From Cristatella mucedo (Eukaryota > Bryozoa > Phylactolaemata > Cristatellidae), in NCBI GenBank assembly GCA_009760855.2, contig WPIO01000033.1, positions 2,210,501 to 2,274,500 on the forward strand: 64,000 bases of DNA, read 5' to 3'. Both the position numbers and the translations under genes were made by a program. The number at the start of each line of letters is the position of its first letter. The stretch's first letter is position 1. Of the stretch, positions 47,528 through 59,745 are shown piece by piece. A model generated the notes under the pieces. The model worked only from the letters and a program-made list of their open reading frames with translations, was not told where the DNA came from and searched no databases.

Positions 47528-47809
47528 GGTACTAATACACGAGTGTACACGACCACTGACAACGAAGGCAACACGGTGGAGGTGCACGAAGAGACATACT
47601 TCGTTGAAGGAGACGATGCTGCCACTCGGCTTTCATCTTCACTCACTGATTCAGCTCAAACTCGGCAAGTAACTGAGACACTGGCGGACGGAAGCACCGT
47701 CATTACGACAACCATCACGACCGTGGGCGATGATGGCGTAGAGACAGAGGAGATAATCACCGAGACTATTCCTCCTCCGGCTGCTGTCGCAGTTGCTGCG
47801 GATGCAAAG
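47528..47809 (+). CDS. Coding exon of unrecognised gene (acidic, Thr/Val-rich)
   Basis: A 94-codon exon bounded by a good acceptor (TTTCAG) and a donor (AAG|GTATCT), phase 0 at both ends. The peptide begins GTNTRVYTTTDNEGNTVEV and has two similar acidic/Thr segments (YTTTDNEGNTVEVHEETY and TETLADGSTVITTTITTVGD), then EEIITETI and a Pro/Ala tail. Such Thr-rich, alternating hydrophobic sequence recalls C-terminal regions of cytoskeletal adaptors such as protein 4.1, but no motif allows a family assignment. Codon use is CpG-richer than the flanks. It is probably part of the same + strand gene as the exons at 51593, 55303 and 57214, since the phases fit. Confidence 0.65.
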
Positions 47810-49136
47810 GTATCTATCTCATCACTGAAAGCACTGCTCTTAGTGGTTAGTTTGGGATTTAGAGGCACCGGCAATGGCTCTCTTCGTTAGGTGCCTCTTT
47901 GTCTCTCTGCCAAGGTGGCAAAGCTGCTGCTTTGCTTTGTCTTTGCCACCTTGCTCAGTTCTTATCAAATGTACCTAGTTGCTCTAATTCATATGGACCA
48001 TTCTCTCCGAACCCTTTTTTTCTTGTCTTGGCATGAGCCTATACCTATACCTATGTGTTGTGACACTCGTAAAAATTGCACACTTCCAGTGGGACACCTC
48101 TGGGCATTCATCCATTGCGAGTGGGAAGCATAAGTTGGTCTGTTTAGTCATGGTAATTGTACTCTGTTTAGTCACGGTCTCTGGCTTCCTTGATTCTCCC
48201 CGGTGAGGCAGCTTGTACAATGACCTACATACCTATCTAATTGGAGCCATGACATTTTCTACCGTAATATATGACCGTGGCAGCCTGTGTTACGATCTTC
48301 CAATTGTTGGCTGACAACCCCAACAGACTCGACGTGCTGTAATGGCCTATTTTGACCTTTGTTTCTGGATCTTGTCTACTTTTTTGAACTTGCATGGTTT
48401 GTGTGGGGTGATCTCTTTTTGCATTGAGATGCTGCATGTGCTGCTCTTTTTGACATGTGTCGTCGGACTTTCCTTTTGCCATTTGACCATCAATTTATTT
48501 TCACTGATCTTACCTGCTCGATGTACCAAGCTGCTCACAAGCTGCTTACTCGCCGGACCGGATGACAGGCTTAAAAGGGCATTGGCTGGTGGGGTAGACA
48601 AGTCGGAATGCTGGTTCTTCCCCAGATGCCTTGTGACAGGAGGGAGTGCTGGCACAGGTGCTTGCCTCTTTTCAGCCAGTCGTAGTTCAGTGCTAGCCCT
48701 GGCCACCGAACCAGCCGTCCTTCGTGCTTCAAGAAGCTTATTTATCATGTTCAGTACAAACGAGCCGCTCACTGCCTGTGGACTCACTTTGCTGATTCAT
48801 ACTAGTTCCGTCACAGAAGTGTGCCATCTTGCCACGTGCCCCCATCTTTTCGCGCTTTAATTATTAAAGATGATGGGGATCGGAGTACTAGCTGCAGATG
48901 AGAATAGGTCTTTTTGGAGCATTGACGATGACTGTAACCATACCACATACACGGCTATTTGGGCATACAGTAACAGTGTAACTCTAACCTCCCAGTTGGT
49001 AACCTAATCCTAGAAGAGTGTGACATGTCCTTTCAGCCGTCCTGAGCTGTGACTTCCAAGCTACTTATTCACTTTGTCGACTGCCCTCCTGTCCTAGCTC
49101 TGTCACTTTCTCTTTCTTACATGAGATGCAGCCTGT

Positions 49137-49275
49137 CGGCTACCGTATGCACACCGACCGTAAGCCGTCTAGGCTTTCAGTGCGCCATAGAAAACTTCTG
49201 AATATCACCCATTTAGTTCTTGAGGCTCTGTGGAGTTATATTACATTAGAGTGGAGACCTACATTACATTACAAG
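49137..49275 (-). repeat. R4 repeat, copy 3 (inverted)
   Basis: CTGTCGGCTACCGTATGC, AGGCTTTCAGTGCGCCATAG, GGCTCTGTGGAGTTATATTA and AGTGGAGACCTACATTACAT are the reverse of the other copies, with more divergence. Confidence 0.6.
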
Positions 49276-49856
49276 CTATTTTGACCACATTCGTACCGGG
49301 TCACGTGGCTGGTCATGGAGAGTGAAGAGTGAGCAGCTCCAGCTGTGCACGACTCTACCCAAAGGCTGTAGCATTTTACTAGCTGCTTAGTGTTGATTCT
49401 TCATGGTGCAAGATCCCAATGTGGATCTCCAAAGTCAAAAGCCGGAGAGAGTATCTAATATGTAATGCAATAGTAAATTGCATTCATTTTGTAAAGGAAG
49501 TTCGACACGAGTATGGTTGGTTAACATCGTTATAATTGCCCGGCTGAAGAGAGCAGTGACCTCTAGCACAGTTGTTGGATACTCTATCGTTGGCTGCTAC
49601 TTGCCTTCCTTGTCAGGAGAATAAACGAGGTCACGCAGTTGCATTGCTACTCGAATTGGCAAGTTCCAATGATTGATTGACTAAAGCAAGATTGCACATG
49701 CTGTATGTTCCCGTGAGGGTGTGGGCTGAGGATGTGCGTGTGTTGTGTGACTAAGCCTGCTAATTTTGGGTGGTGCATGCTAGAGACCTTGTATGCGGGC
49801 TCCAGGGGGAGGGCTCTCTCTTCCCCTCCCGTGTGTGCTTGGGCATGTCGTGTTAT

Positions 49857-49858
49857 GC

Positions 49859-49893
<35 letters not shown>

Positions 49894-49960
49894 TTGTGTG
49901 CGTGTGTGCACGTCTGCGTGCGCGCATGCATGCGCACACACGTGCCTGTGTGTGCGTGAC
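49857..49960. repeat. TG/CG alternating purine-pyrimidine tract
   Basis: TG array, then GCGCGCATG and related alternating sequence for about 100 bp. Confidence 0.85.
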
Positions 49961-50399
49961 CGTACTCGAATCTTTAGCCAAAGCTGTATTGAAGGTTATG
50001 CAACCCACCTGTTACCCACAAAGATTCTGTAGCCATGGCGATTAATGAATTATTCGCACAAGTGTTGACTCGTGCACACTGAAAAGGGTGCTACATTGGC
50101 CACAACCGTATCATAACGGATTTGACCACAGCCTCAACCGTCACTATAGGGCAGTACTTTATGCAGAACGTCGTTGTCTTTAAGGACTGGCTTGCTGCAG
50201 GTAATCGGTTCATGTGTAGCAAGTGACCCTACAATGGCATATTGCCCCAGGTGTGAGCACTTTGGGATAACAAGCAGTGTTGCTGTTTTCTAAGTACCAT
50301 AGCATGTTTTGCCTGCAGCAGAGTCTGCTCTTATTTTTGGACCATAATAATTGCAGCGTTCATTTTCTAAAGCCTAACGATACCTTGCATGCAGTCAGC

Positions 50400-50542
50400 T
50401 GCATGCGTGCTTTTCACGACATCGGTCTTGAGGTCGTGGGTTCGAATTCTGCGATGGGCGATTCTTTATTGCCGCTGCAATCGGTGGTGATAGCCGTAAA
50501 GGCTCTTCTGTCAATATACAAAATAGGCTGTTAAATCAGCTA
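50400..50542 (+). mobile_element. R3 SINE copy
   Basis: CACGACATCGGTCTTGAGG, GTCGTGGGTTCGAATTCTGC (B-box), GGTGGTGATAGCCGTAAAGG, AGGCTGTTAAATCAGCTAG. Confidence 0.8.
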
Positions 50543-50720
50543 GATTTTTTTGCAGACCGGGCAATTAAGATTGTGCTCTGTCTTATCGGTATGTTGATAC
50601 TATTTTTCAGTATGTATATAACCTGTATAATACAGGCTTTTATAATGCAGGGTGTATTACAGCCCTCCAAAATCATATCAATCAAAATCAATCAAAATAC
50701 ATATATATAATATAAAAATT

Positions 50721-50841
50721 GTGACCGAGTTTGACCACATTGAGGTCGGCGTGGACCTGCATGTCGCCGATAGCAACCTGTTTCCGGAGGACCCGGCCGT
50801 CTTGATGCTACATCAGTGCCAGGACGCGTGGTTTAAATAAA
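50721..50841 (+). pseudogene. Orphan C-terminal coding fragment, unknown family
   Basis: A GC-rich stretch reads VTEFDHIEVGVDLHVADSNL... and ends HQCQDAWFK with TAA, which overlaps an AATAAA motif. It differs sharply in composition from the AT-rich flanks, and no splice acceptor is visible at its left edge, where low-complexity ATCAAT/TATA sequence lies. It may be the 3' end of a retrocopy or transposon gene, or a terminal exon whose acceptor I missed. Not recognised. Confidence 0.25.
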
Positions 50842-51592
50842 CGAATGATATACGTATATCGAGAGAAATAGCGGTACTGTGGGCCACACTCTATTGCAGG
50901 CCTCACCGTGAATTTTTAAGGATTTTAATGATTGTATTGAACAATATGTGTATATACTTTATACCAGATGACCGCATAAAAAATCGTATTATACTAAACA
51001 ATAGTTGACACGGATTTGCCCGGTTGATGCTTGCTTTTTTTATGAGTGGCTGCCGTGTTCGGCATTGGTAAAGTAGCTTAATGTGACACTTCTGATTGGC
51101 TTAGTAGTTAATGCAACTGCTTGCTCCACCCCTTCAGTGGCCCTCGATTTCTTTAATTAGACCCTGTCCTGTGCAACCTTTAAATTAAGTGTGAAAGCCT
51201 TGTTGCATGGCAGTTTGTGCAGCCCAAGTGTGTGGTCTGAGTTGCTGCTGTTGACTGATTAGTTAAGTGCATCCTCAAGAGCAGGCTGTATATTTGGTCC
51301 CTTGCGAGGATTTTGATGACTCGATAATGCCAAAGCCAAGCCGGCAGCTGTGGTGGTGTCGGTTGCAGCTCCGCTGTGTCATATTTAGCAGCGATTGGCA
51401 GTATCTAATTTTATTTTACTTGCCCTGCGGTGTCGTGGTTGTGGAGACCGAGTGCCTGCACGTTTGCTTTGTCCGGCATAAAAACAGCTCTCAGCTAGCA
51501 GAGCGTGATGCACTTCTTACTCGTGCGCACGTGCAGCATGGCTCGTCTTATACTTTATTCACCGCCTAGCCCATGTTGCTGCATACTTGCAG

Positions 51593-51632
51593 GCTGACGA
51601 CCACAGCGAACTTCATGACCAGCAGCTGGCAG
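51593..51632 (+). CDS. Small exon of unrecognised + strand gene
   Basis: A 40-nt exon between acceptor CTTGCAG and donor GCAG|GTAACT. It starts in phase 0 and ends in phase 1, and encodes ADDHSELHDQQLA plus one base. It fits in frame after the exon ending at 47809 and before the exon starting at 55303, giving the junction QLAG-RDPSA. Its short length makes it weak evidence alone; the matching phases on both sides support it. Confidence 0.45.
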
Positions 51633-52309
51633 GTAACTGGCATTCCCCTGCGATAGTTTCCACGTGTGGCTGGGGAATAGGAGTGCTGGCTGCCTCTTAT
51701 GAATATTTTACAGCTTGGCATTGGTAATTTGCATGTGACATTGATTATACCTCAATGGATTTGTGGTTAATGCCTCGTGTTCAGTTCGATGCATTGACAC
51801 ACCTGCTCACTCGGTCAGGTGCTGGGTGCACTGCACTGGTGGTTATGTGGCTTGTGTATAGGCAGCAAGGTGAGTAAGACAGCGAACCCCATTCGATGCT
51901 CAATGAACGAGTGTGCGTGGAAGACTGTCCAGGCTGTTTGAGGTTGCTCCGACTGCTGGCTAGATCTCGGCTACCTATTTACTTATCAGCGCACAAAGCC
52001 TACCTACCTACCCCCTCCGTGGTTGTTTTTGACTGCTCTCCGTGTGTAGTAAGTAGCCAAGCGAGATCTCGGTGAGACCCTAGTAACCTATCTGATGGCA
52101 TTCGAAAATACCATAGTACAACTGCTATTATCTTGTAGGCTTCATTTAAGAACTCGAGTATTCGAAATTGTGTCGGTCAATTTGTCATGTTTTCATCATC
52201 GAAAATGTATACCCCTGAAGTCTGCTGGGGTGCTTGAGTCTCAGCCCTCAATGACACAGACGAGAACTTCTGGATTAATTTTCTAGTAGTACCCATGCAG
52301 TGTGCATGA

Positions 52310-52455
52310 TTTGGCCCAGGGGTTAAAGTGCTTGCCTTTAACGACTGAGGTCAAGGTGAATACATTTGATGACCAAGGTCGTTGGCTCGAGCCCTGCAGT
52401 CCATATGAAGCATCTGAAGAGAGATCAAGTTTTATTCAAGTGCTATACAAACGAG

Positions 52456-52463
<8 letters not shown>
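52310..52463 (+). mobile_element. R2 SINE copy ending in TG array
   Basis: TTTGGCCCAGGGGTTAAAGTG, GGTCGTTGGCTCGAGCCCTG, GTGCTATACAAACGAGATAT, then directly (TG)n. The head has an extra ~25-bp insertion compared with the 45.8-kb copy, shared with the 60.1-kb copy. Confidence 0.75.

Positions 52464-52548
<85 letters not shown>
52464..52548. repeat. (TG)n microsatellite
   Basis: About 85 bp of TG directly at the 3' end of an R2 SINE. Confidence 0.95.
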
Positions 52549-52550
<2 letters not shown>

Positions 52551-52625
52551 CAGACTTTAAGTTGCATGCGAATGCCCTGTGCCATGGCTCCAGCTGCATT
52601 CACCTAAACCGAGGCTAAAAAAATC

Positions 52626-52790
52626 CTAGCTGCTAGAACAGCCTCTTTTTGTATACCAACAGAAGAGCCCCTTGCCGGCTATCACCCCCCCCCCCCGTTG
52701 CAGTGGCGATAAAGGATTGTCCACTGCAGGAATCGAACCCACGACCTCGGCACCGAGGTCATGAAAGCAGCCGCCTTAGTATGGTGTGCT
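52626..52790 (-). mobile_element. R3 SINE copy with C13 tract
   Basis: AGAACAGCCTCTTTTTGTAT, GGAATCGAACCCACGACCTC, GGCACCGAGGTCATGAAAGC. A run of 13 Cs interrupts the body near 52686. Confidence 0.8.
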
Positions 52791-55302
52791 AGTCTTTCGT
52801 CTGATCGGTTGCTAGGTAGCTGCGATGGAACGTATGTTTGATAATTTCAGAAGTCTGCCATTTGACCTTCGATAATTCGTTGATAACCCTCTCTTTTGAG
52901 TCCGACTTCTATCTATCTGGTATCTTACTATTCTGGTTCTTTGGCGCTTTTGCTCGACATACTTGCATACCATGCCAATAATTTTTCACTCGATGTGCAT
53001 ACTTTCCCACGGAAGTAAGTTGTGTGGCAATCTTGCAGTTTTGTGTGTGGAGCAAATTCCAAAATTCTTAGGGTTACCTGTGGCAAAAGCCCGAGCAGTG
53101 TCAATCGGACTATTATCTTTCTGCGATAAGGTTTTAGTATTTGCAATTTGCTCGAACCAAGCAAAAGACTAGGGGGTTGAGTTGGTGTGGGGGCGATTGA
53201 CAGGCCTTACAAGAACAGAATAGTCCTAATAAAAGCTAATTTGCTCAGTTGGGTAAGGGGCTAAATTGGCACGCGGTCATAGTTGTGTTTTTCCTAATTT
53301 TTTATTCACTTGCTCTACAGGAGGTTGGTACGGCAGACGTCCATATGAGTTGACAATATACTGAAACTACTGTCAGTTCGTGATTCGCACTGCTACTTCA
53401 CCTTCGTAGCACTTCAACACATACGGCTGCCTCTTCATTTTTTTGCAATGTTGTTTTCTGGAATGGCTTTTGTGTACTACTGTCACGCGATTGCAATGAC
53501 TTGCAGCACGGCTGTGCTGATGTCTAGCATCCAAAGCGTGTGGCTTTTTGTGGCCGCAGTAGGCTAAGCCACGAGTTTCTTTGCGCTGCTCTGCTTGTAA
53601 AGTGCACCGAGAGAACTCGGACTTTTTCTGCTGCCCGCCATTTCCTCTACTGCTCATTCATTTTTCATCCTTGGCACGAGAGCGTGCTCTTTATCTGGGC
53701 TTTCTTTCAAGGCTAGTAAATATGATGTTTTGAGTGCAGCTTGATGCTCTGCTTGACGCTTGCTTGCACCCGCAGGTGGTAGGCTAGATGGTGGCCTCGT
53801 GTAACCACTGCCATTGGCATAGAAGAGAATTTCTTAGTGACGTGCTGAAACTTGAGCTTTCCCAGGCCCACCAATCAAGCTTGTTCTTGGTCACATCAAC
53901 CGAAGAGGTGCAGCCCGATAACAGCCGTGTTGCCTGTGCCGAAAATATCAGGCTATCGGCACTCCCTGTGCTGAGACACTGGCATTCGGTGTGTTGGTAG
54001 TGGCCTCATGCTTCTGGCAGGTGGTTGCTGTATGACTGTTTTTTTTGGATGATGTCATACTATAAAGCAGTAGGTTCAAGGATCCGGTGATGTCACTAGG
54101 GGGTTGGAAGATGTTCCAACATGCCCTAGCCAGCCCCCATCGGCAGAATATTTCCTTGCTTGTGAGTAGGTCGTCAAATTTACCTTTTTTTTTGTTATTC
54201 AAGGCTACTGCTATTCGTAGATCATACCATGTTTATGTGCCTAAGCTGGCTGTTATATTGAACACTGGAGGTCTATCTCGTTCACTATTTACGAGCAGAA
54301 GTGTATGCTGTGAAATAGAACGGTGTGTTGACATGTATCGTGTAATGGCTGTTTACCTGTAAGTTGCTGCTATCTACTAGAGTCACGTGGATGTCTAAGC
54401 TTGTAGATTCCACAAGCATGATATTTAGTATGTAGAAATAGCTGTAGCCTGCTCGGTAGCTAGAGGTTTTGGATCGTCGGTTTTGGGCTTCAAATGTTGG
54501 ATAACTTACCATGCCAGGTTGCCGGGTATGTCACTATGGCTGTATAGTTTGAATTACATCTCGCAGGTTGTGTTTGGTGGAGAGCCTGTGTAGTTTTTTT
54601 TTTATTAAAACTCAATTAAAGTAGTTATGGACGTAAGAGTACTTTTAGAGTAGTCGTAGCAGTGGTCTTTGCTAAAACAGCACATCTGTGATATGGGAAA
54701 TAGTAGCTCACCATCAAATCACATTGAAACCGTTTATTTTGTCGTGGCAATCAACAGCATATTTCACTTGTAGTGTTTGCTGCTGTGTGATGTTTTGCCA
54801 TTGTCAAACTTGTATATATACAGCCTGTTTTTTCATTATGTCATTCACCTCATCCATATCTTCATGCACTCATCGTTGGTAAATTTGAAGGAGTGACTAT
54901 TTAGACATTGACTAGTGGATGTCTTCTAGGCAACACTTCTACTGGTAACGTGATGATACACTTGGTCCAGCGACCAGATCCTTGAGAGCTCAATAAAGAA
55001 AACAATTAGCTGTCTGCTACACCGAATTCATGATAATTTTTGTCTCTGCAATAAGTTTGTGCAGTTTTTAAGGTCCTCCTCTTCGTGGTTGGTGCTTAAT
55101 TGACATTGTCTGGCTTAGATTTGCCATTCACCTGCAAACGAATGTGAGCAGCAGTGTTCGTGCACACGGAGCAGCTTATGCTGCTGCTGCCGGCCTGATT
55201 GCAGTACCGCTAATTGGCAAGGGTCAGGAGGGAGAAATGTAAGTGAGAATGATTGGCTGAAGGCCAGCTTGCCATTATAGGCCCTGCTTTCGTTTGCTGT
55301 AG

Positions 55303-55478
55303 GCAGAGACCCTTCTGCTCACCAGAGCGGCAGTGGTGGCACTGGAGGCCTCACGTCCAAGCCCATCGTAGCCCAGTACGCGGAGGACGAATACTCGGAG
55401 TACAAGCCGCCTAAGCGCTACGAGAAACAGCAGAAGGATTCGGCAGCCGACAAGCTTGCACCTAAAGTCACCATCATG
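55303..55478 (+). CDS. Coding exon of unrecognised gene (charged, Tyr-rich)
   Basis: A 176-nt exon, phase 1 to phase 0, with acceptor GCTGTAG and donor ATG|GTTAGT. It encodes a Gly/Ser-rich start (QSGSGGTGG), then KPIVAQYAEDEYSEYKPPKR and a Lys/Gln-rich segment ending KVTIM. Codons are C/G-rich at third positions, unlike the A/T-rich surroundings. The repeated Tyr within acidic context could be phosphorylation sites, but this is inference. No known domain is recognisable. It continues in frame into the exon at 57214. Confidence 0.7.
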
Positions 55479-56053
55479 GTTAGTCAGTGCTATGGGCCTT
55501 TGGCCTACGGCTGGTGTGATACGGTATGCTTCAGTATGTGTGCATGTGCTCCATGAGGTTGGGCATGCAGAACCAGTTGACTTAGAGATTTCTTGGGGTG
55601 ATGCCGATGAGGGCTTCCAGTCTGGAAGAGCCATGAACAAGGTGCCGACGTTGAGTCAGAGCTTGAGTAGGAGCTGAGTTCTTCCCCTCCCTCCCCCCTG
55701 TGTTTTCTTATGTGTTAATTGATGAATGGGCCATTAGAGGCTGCAAAGTGAGCTGTTAATGTGACCCCGACATTGCTTATTGTTGGTTGTATTTCTTGTT
55801 CGCCTGAAGTCTTTTGTGTTTTCCGAGTCCTTGTTCTCTGAGTCCTTTCTGAGTTTTTAAAGGGAGGTTTGCGTGAATTTTTCCTTTTTCATGTTGTCAC
55901 TGAGCGGAATGATCTCGTAACTGGCTATGGCCGGAGTGTATGATTTGTTTTGATCACTGATATCATTTCGTTGTGATGTCACCATGCAACTCTACAGCAA
56001 TCAGTAGTCTTTGTCCCTCTCATGATTGCTGTAGCCGCTCATGACCCAGTGTC

Positions 56054-56056
<3 letters not shown>

Positions 56057-56103
<47 letters not shown>

Positions 56104-56121
56104 CGTGCGCGCGCGTGTGTG
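56057..56121. repeat. (TG)n with GCGC block
   Basis: TG array followed by GCGCGCGTGCGTGCGCGCGC and more TG. Confidence 0.9.
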
Positions 56122-56892
56122 TTCCAGCTCGAATGTGACAATTCGGTCCTAAGCTTACCCTGGTGTTCTTGAAAGCCGAAGCTGGTGTTTTGATGTCCGA
56201 TAGGGACAGAACTTTGTGACTGTTAGTCAGCTGCTGTAGGTAATTATTTTTTTTATAGCTAGGAACAGATGAGGCATTCCATTGTGCATACATGGGAAAA
56301 CTTCCAGAGAAATGGCAGCACAAGCACCTGGTGGCCTTTATAGCTACTTTTGCTCCCAAACTTTGTTTAACCAAGTGCTCTGATTACCCATGTAGCCTTA
56401 AAGTATGGTGCCTCTGGCCCCGAGTCCAGATGGTCACATTATTTAGACCATTATTTCACAAATGTCATTTGAGGCTATTGTCATTGCTCTTGGAATGTAA
56501 TGTAATGCGATTGCTCGTGACCGTGTGTGGGGAGAAGAAGGAACAAGAAAAATGAACAAACTGGTGAAAGGAAGCAAGAATTGGTAGCAAGAGCCGGAGA
56601 GTTAGAGAAACAAGACCAAGTCAGGGAAATATAGTAACCGAGACAGGACAGTGAGCCAGGAACAGACAAAGCCGAAGCGCGGTGTCAATATTTAAAAAAT
56701 GTGGAGCGGTTACGGCTTTAAATGTCACGAGAATTTCTGAAAAAGATCATCGACTGTTGTTGCATGAACACTGTTGTTGCTCACGTCAATACTTAAAAAA
56801 AAAATTGGAAAATAAATGCATCTTTAAAGGAGTGTGGCAAAGGCTTTATGTTGAGTTGATTCATGACCTGGTGCTGATGCTGCTCATTAAGG

Positions 56893-56972
56893 CATAATAA
56901 TAATTTTTATAATACATTGCATCGAACCCTCAAGGAAATGAATCTCTTTCTAGGCACTTTACAGATGCTTTA
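56893..56972 (-). mobile_element. LINE R1 tail fragment
   Basis: AATAATAATTTTTATAATAC, ACCCTCAAGGAAATGAATC, TCTTTCTAGGCACTTTACAG: the family tail, inverted. Confidence 0.7.
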
Positions 56973-57213
56973 TAGAAAGCAGGTATAATTTTCGGTGTTA
57001 ATGTGATTAGTAATGTGAAATTCAGGTATGCAGTAATGCGCAGTAGGCATGAGCACCGCATATTTTGGGCAGGCTACATGAACGTAGTGAGGTATCTCTG
57101 TTTTACCCCTGACGAGCCAGCAGCAGCAGCAGTGCTATAATTGGCTGGTCGTTGCCTAATGTACCTGGCAGAGCCCTCTAATTACGGACACATTCTGAAC
57201 CTATTGCTTGCAG

Positions 57214-57247
57214 GGTCTACCTAAAGACCATCAGCACAAGACTGCAG
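57214..57247 (+). CDS. Small exon of unrecognised + strand gene
   Basis: A 34-nt exon between acceptor TTGCAG and donor GCAG|GTACAG, phase 0 to phase 1, encoding GLPKDHQHKTA. It follows KVTIM of the 55303-55478 exon in frame. Very small exons with exact phase compatibility suggest a gene with cassette exons. Confidence 0.45.
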
Positions 57248-59159
57248 GTACAGCTGGCTTTGTTTTCTCTCTCGGCTTGTTTTCAAAATCTAATCTGCAT
57301 GATTCCAGCTGCAGGTTAATTTTCCTAACGTCATCGTCTGCTGCCGTTCCCTTCTGCCGTTCCCTTCTGCCTTGTATGGAAGGGATGCCGACTATATCTT
57401 CTGCAAAGATTACTGATGCACTTATTGTTGTGCTTGATCGTGGGCCATGCTGGTCTAGTCGGTTGGCATCATTCTGTCTACCCGATGGTAATCTTTAAAT
57501 GGCTAAATACAAATGTGAGAGATATGTACATATATATGAAGCTTTTTCTGCGTCATTAGATGTTCCATCTGGTCTAAGAACTAGACCCAGATTGATTTGC
57601 TGTAGCAAAGATGATATATAGGCTTTATTAAGCAGCCACTCGGGAGAATTAGTGATTTAGATGCTATTGCGTGATCATGATGAGGGTGGTGGTGTGCCCT
57701 TGAAGTGTTAGTTGGCGGATGTGCCAGCAGGATTTAGGTTGTCTGAAGGAGGCAGCCCGCTACCACATGCCTATCCGAGACCGGATGATCTGGGATATGG
57801 CTTTCTTGGCTTCACTGTTATCTCATCTTTAGCTAATAATAGAAATTCGAAACGAGAGAAGTTTTGATGTAGTGCTAGGATAGACGTGTCCGTGGTTGAT
57901 CACTTATAACAGGGCCATCGCCTACGATATTCCACTTCACACGTCTTTTCAAGTTCCCCGCACATAAGCTATGCGGGCCCATGACACTATCATTCTCTTC
58001 CACCAAGATGACCAATAGTTTATGTTTCTTGCAGGTTACTGTATCTATTGCCGGATTGTGCACATTCTTGTGCTTATGAACAAAAGTGACAATATCGAAA
58101 TTTGGCACTTTGAATTGGTTACTTAGGCTAAGACTGTGTAGTCACTTCGGTGATCGCTAGTGATGTTTTTAGACAACCATCAAGTTCTTCGCACTGGTGT
58201 TCTTTTGGGCACGGATAATTTTTCATTAAATTTTCTGCCGCACACTGCTTGGGCAGCCGGTCACCTTAGTCGTTCCATATCCAGAATATTCAGTGTTAGT
58301 TCTGTGCTTGTACTGATTAGGGCCATCCAGTCGATGTGTTCAAGACGGCCGGTCTTGTCTTTGTTGCTTCGAATCTGTAGCAACTCAATTGTCGGGGCTC
58401 GTCGGCAGAGGAGGCTGCTGCCGAAGTGCAGTGTGTGAGAAACTGAATGCATGCCTTTTGCTCTAGCTAGCAGCCTTGCTACACTAACGTTTCAGTGCCT
58501 TACTAATCAAGCCAAAAAGCAACGTGCAGGCATTGCTTGCTGTTTGGCTTGTCTGTGGTCTGTGCTATGGTCTACCTATTGACCTTGGCGTGTCTTCATC
58601 TACTCTTCATTCTTTTCCGCCTGGCCATTACGCATTTGCCTAACCGCTTTGTGCTTTCTAACCAGGCTGCATGCTAACCGCCTGCCCACTTTCTTTGCGG
58701 CAGCTTCTGGCCTGGTGCATGGCAAATCTGCTGCAAGGGTAGTATCTGCTCGAGGTAAGGTACTCTTATCTTGATGTCTTTTTAAATGTCGCTCAATGAC
58801 CATCTTTGCGATCGGCCATGAACCCTATCAAACGTGGTCGTTCGACCTTCTGCTTAAACATGTAGTTTAATCTAACGGTGCTTCTATCGGATCACTTTAC
58901 TAATGAGGCACATTGGGGCAAGCACCCGCTGTATCATGCTGCCTTATAGTGCATAGTTAGGCTGTTAGACTATACAGTGTTATGTTATATATGCTAGGCT
59001 ATACAGTGCGACTGTATATCGTGGACCAATCGGGCTGTGCAACTTCGTGTCGAGTGCTCAGTCTAATTGGTGCCTCTTTCACAGTGCCTGTTCAAAAAGG
59101 GGTTGACACAAACATTAGCACATATGAGCATTACCATTAGCATTACATTACTATTGCAG

Positions 59160-59187
59160 ACAAGCACTCACGTGGATCGAGCTCAGG
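59160..59187 (+). CDS. Candidate small exon of the same + strand gene
   Basis: Acceptor ATTGCAG precedes a segment that completes the split codon left by the exon ending at 57247 and reads DKHSRGSSS before a possible GTGTAT donor. The reading frame stays open for about 45 codons past this point, so the 3' border is uncertain and could lie further right. Confidence 0.25.
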
Positions 59188-59652
59188 GTGTATAGCTCCT
59201 CCCCATGCTCGAACCTCGTTAGCATCCATTGTTGCCTACTCTCCCATGTCTGATTTAGGCAGTGTAGGCAAGCAGTGGGGCAGGACAATGCCGTGGCCTT
59301 GCTGATTGAGGTCAGCTTTGAACTTCTCAATGGAGCAAGGAAATTTGTGATGGGATCCTCGTGGGTGACTGTTCTTAAGAGCATTTACAGGCCTACGATG
59401 GCACACCGCTGCCTCTGCTGCAGTTGTTGCCTCTGCTGCCGTGGGGAGGAGAGTTTATGCCGCAGGCAAATATCTGCATTTTCCGTCTGCTCTTTGTGGC
59501 ACCTATGTCTTAAAAAGTCCGGGCTGGGCGGCGGTCCACAGTCGGATAGCGCACAGCAGCCCGGTACTCGTTATTTGCCGAGACCAAAGGCAGAAGCGAC
59601 GCCCTGAAGCAGACTAATGGGAAGCACCTCTGCTTGCCCAACTTCGATGCAG

Positions 59653-59745
59653 CCGTATGAAATGGCGGCGGACGACGTGTACCGACGCGCCATCGACACA
59701 GCAGAGGCTTTCGCCGAGGCAAACTGCAGCGAGAGACCTCGTTAA
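59653..59745 (+). CDS. Probable terminal exon, unrecognised gene
   Basis: After a pyrimidine-rich acceptor ending GATGCAG, a CpG-rich segment of 30 codons reads PYEMAADDVYRRAIDTAEAF..., ending in TAA at 59743-59745. The helical, charged character and the GC-rich third positions look coding. A second frame is also open here (ending TGA 59746-59748), as is a nearby segment at 59518-59607 (SGLGGGPQSDSAQQPGTR, then stop), so the exact joining to the upstream exons is unresolved. Confidence 0.35.
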   Translation, partial: PYEMAADDVYRRAIDTAEAFAEANCSERPR

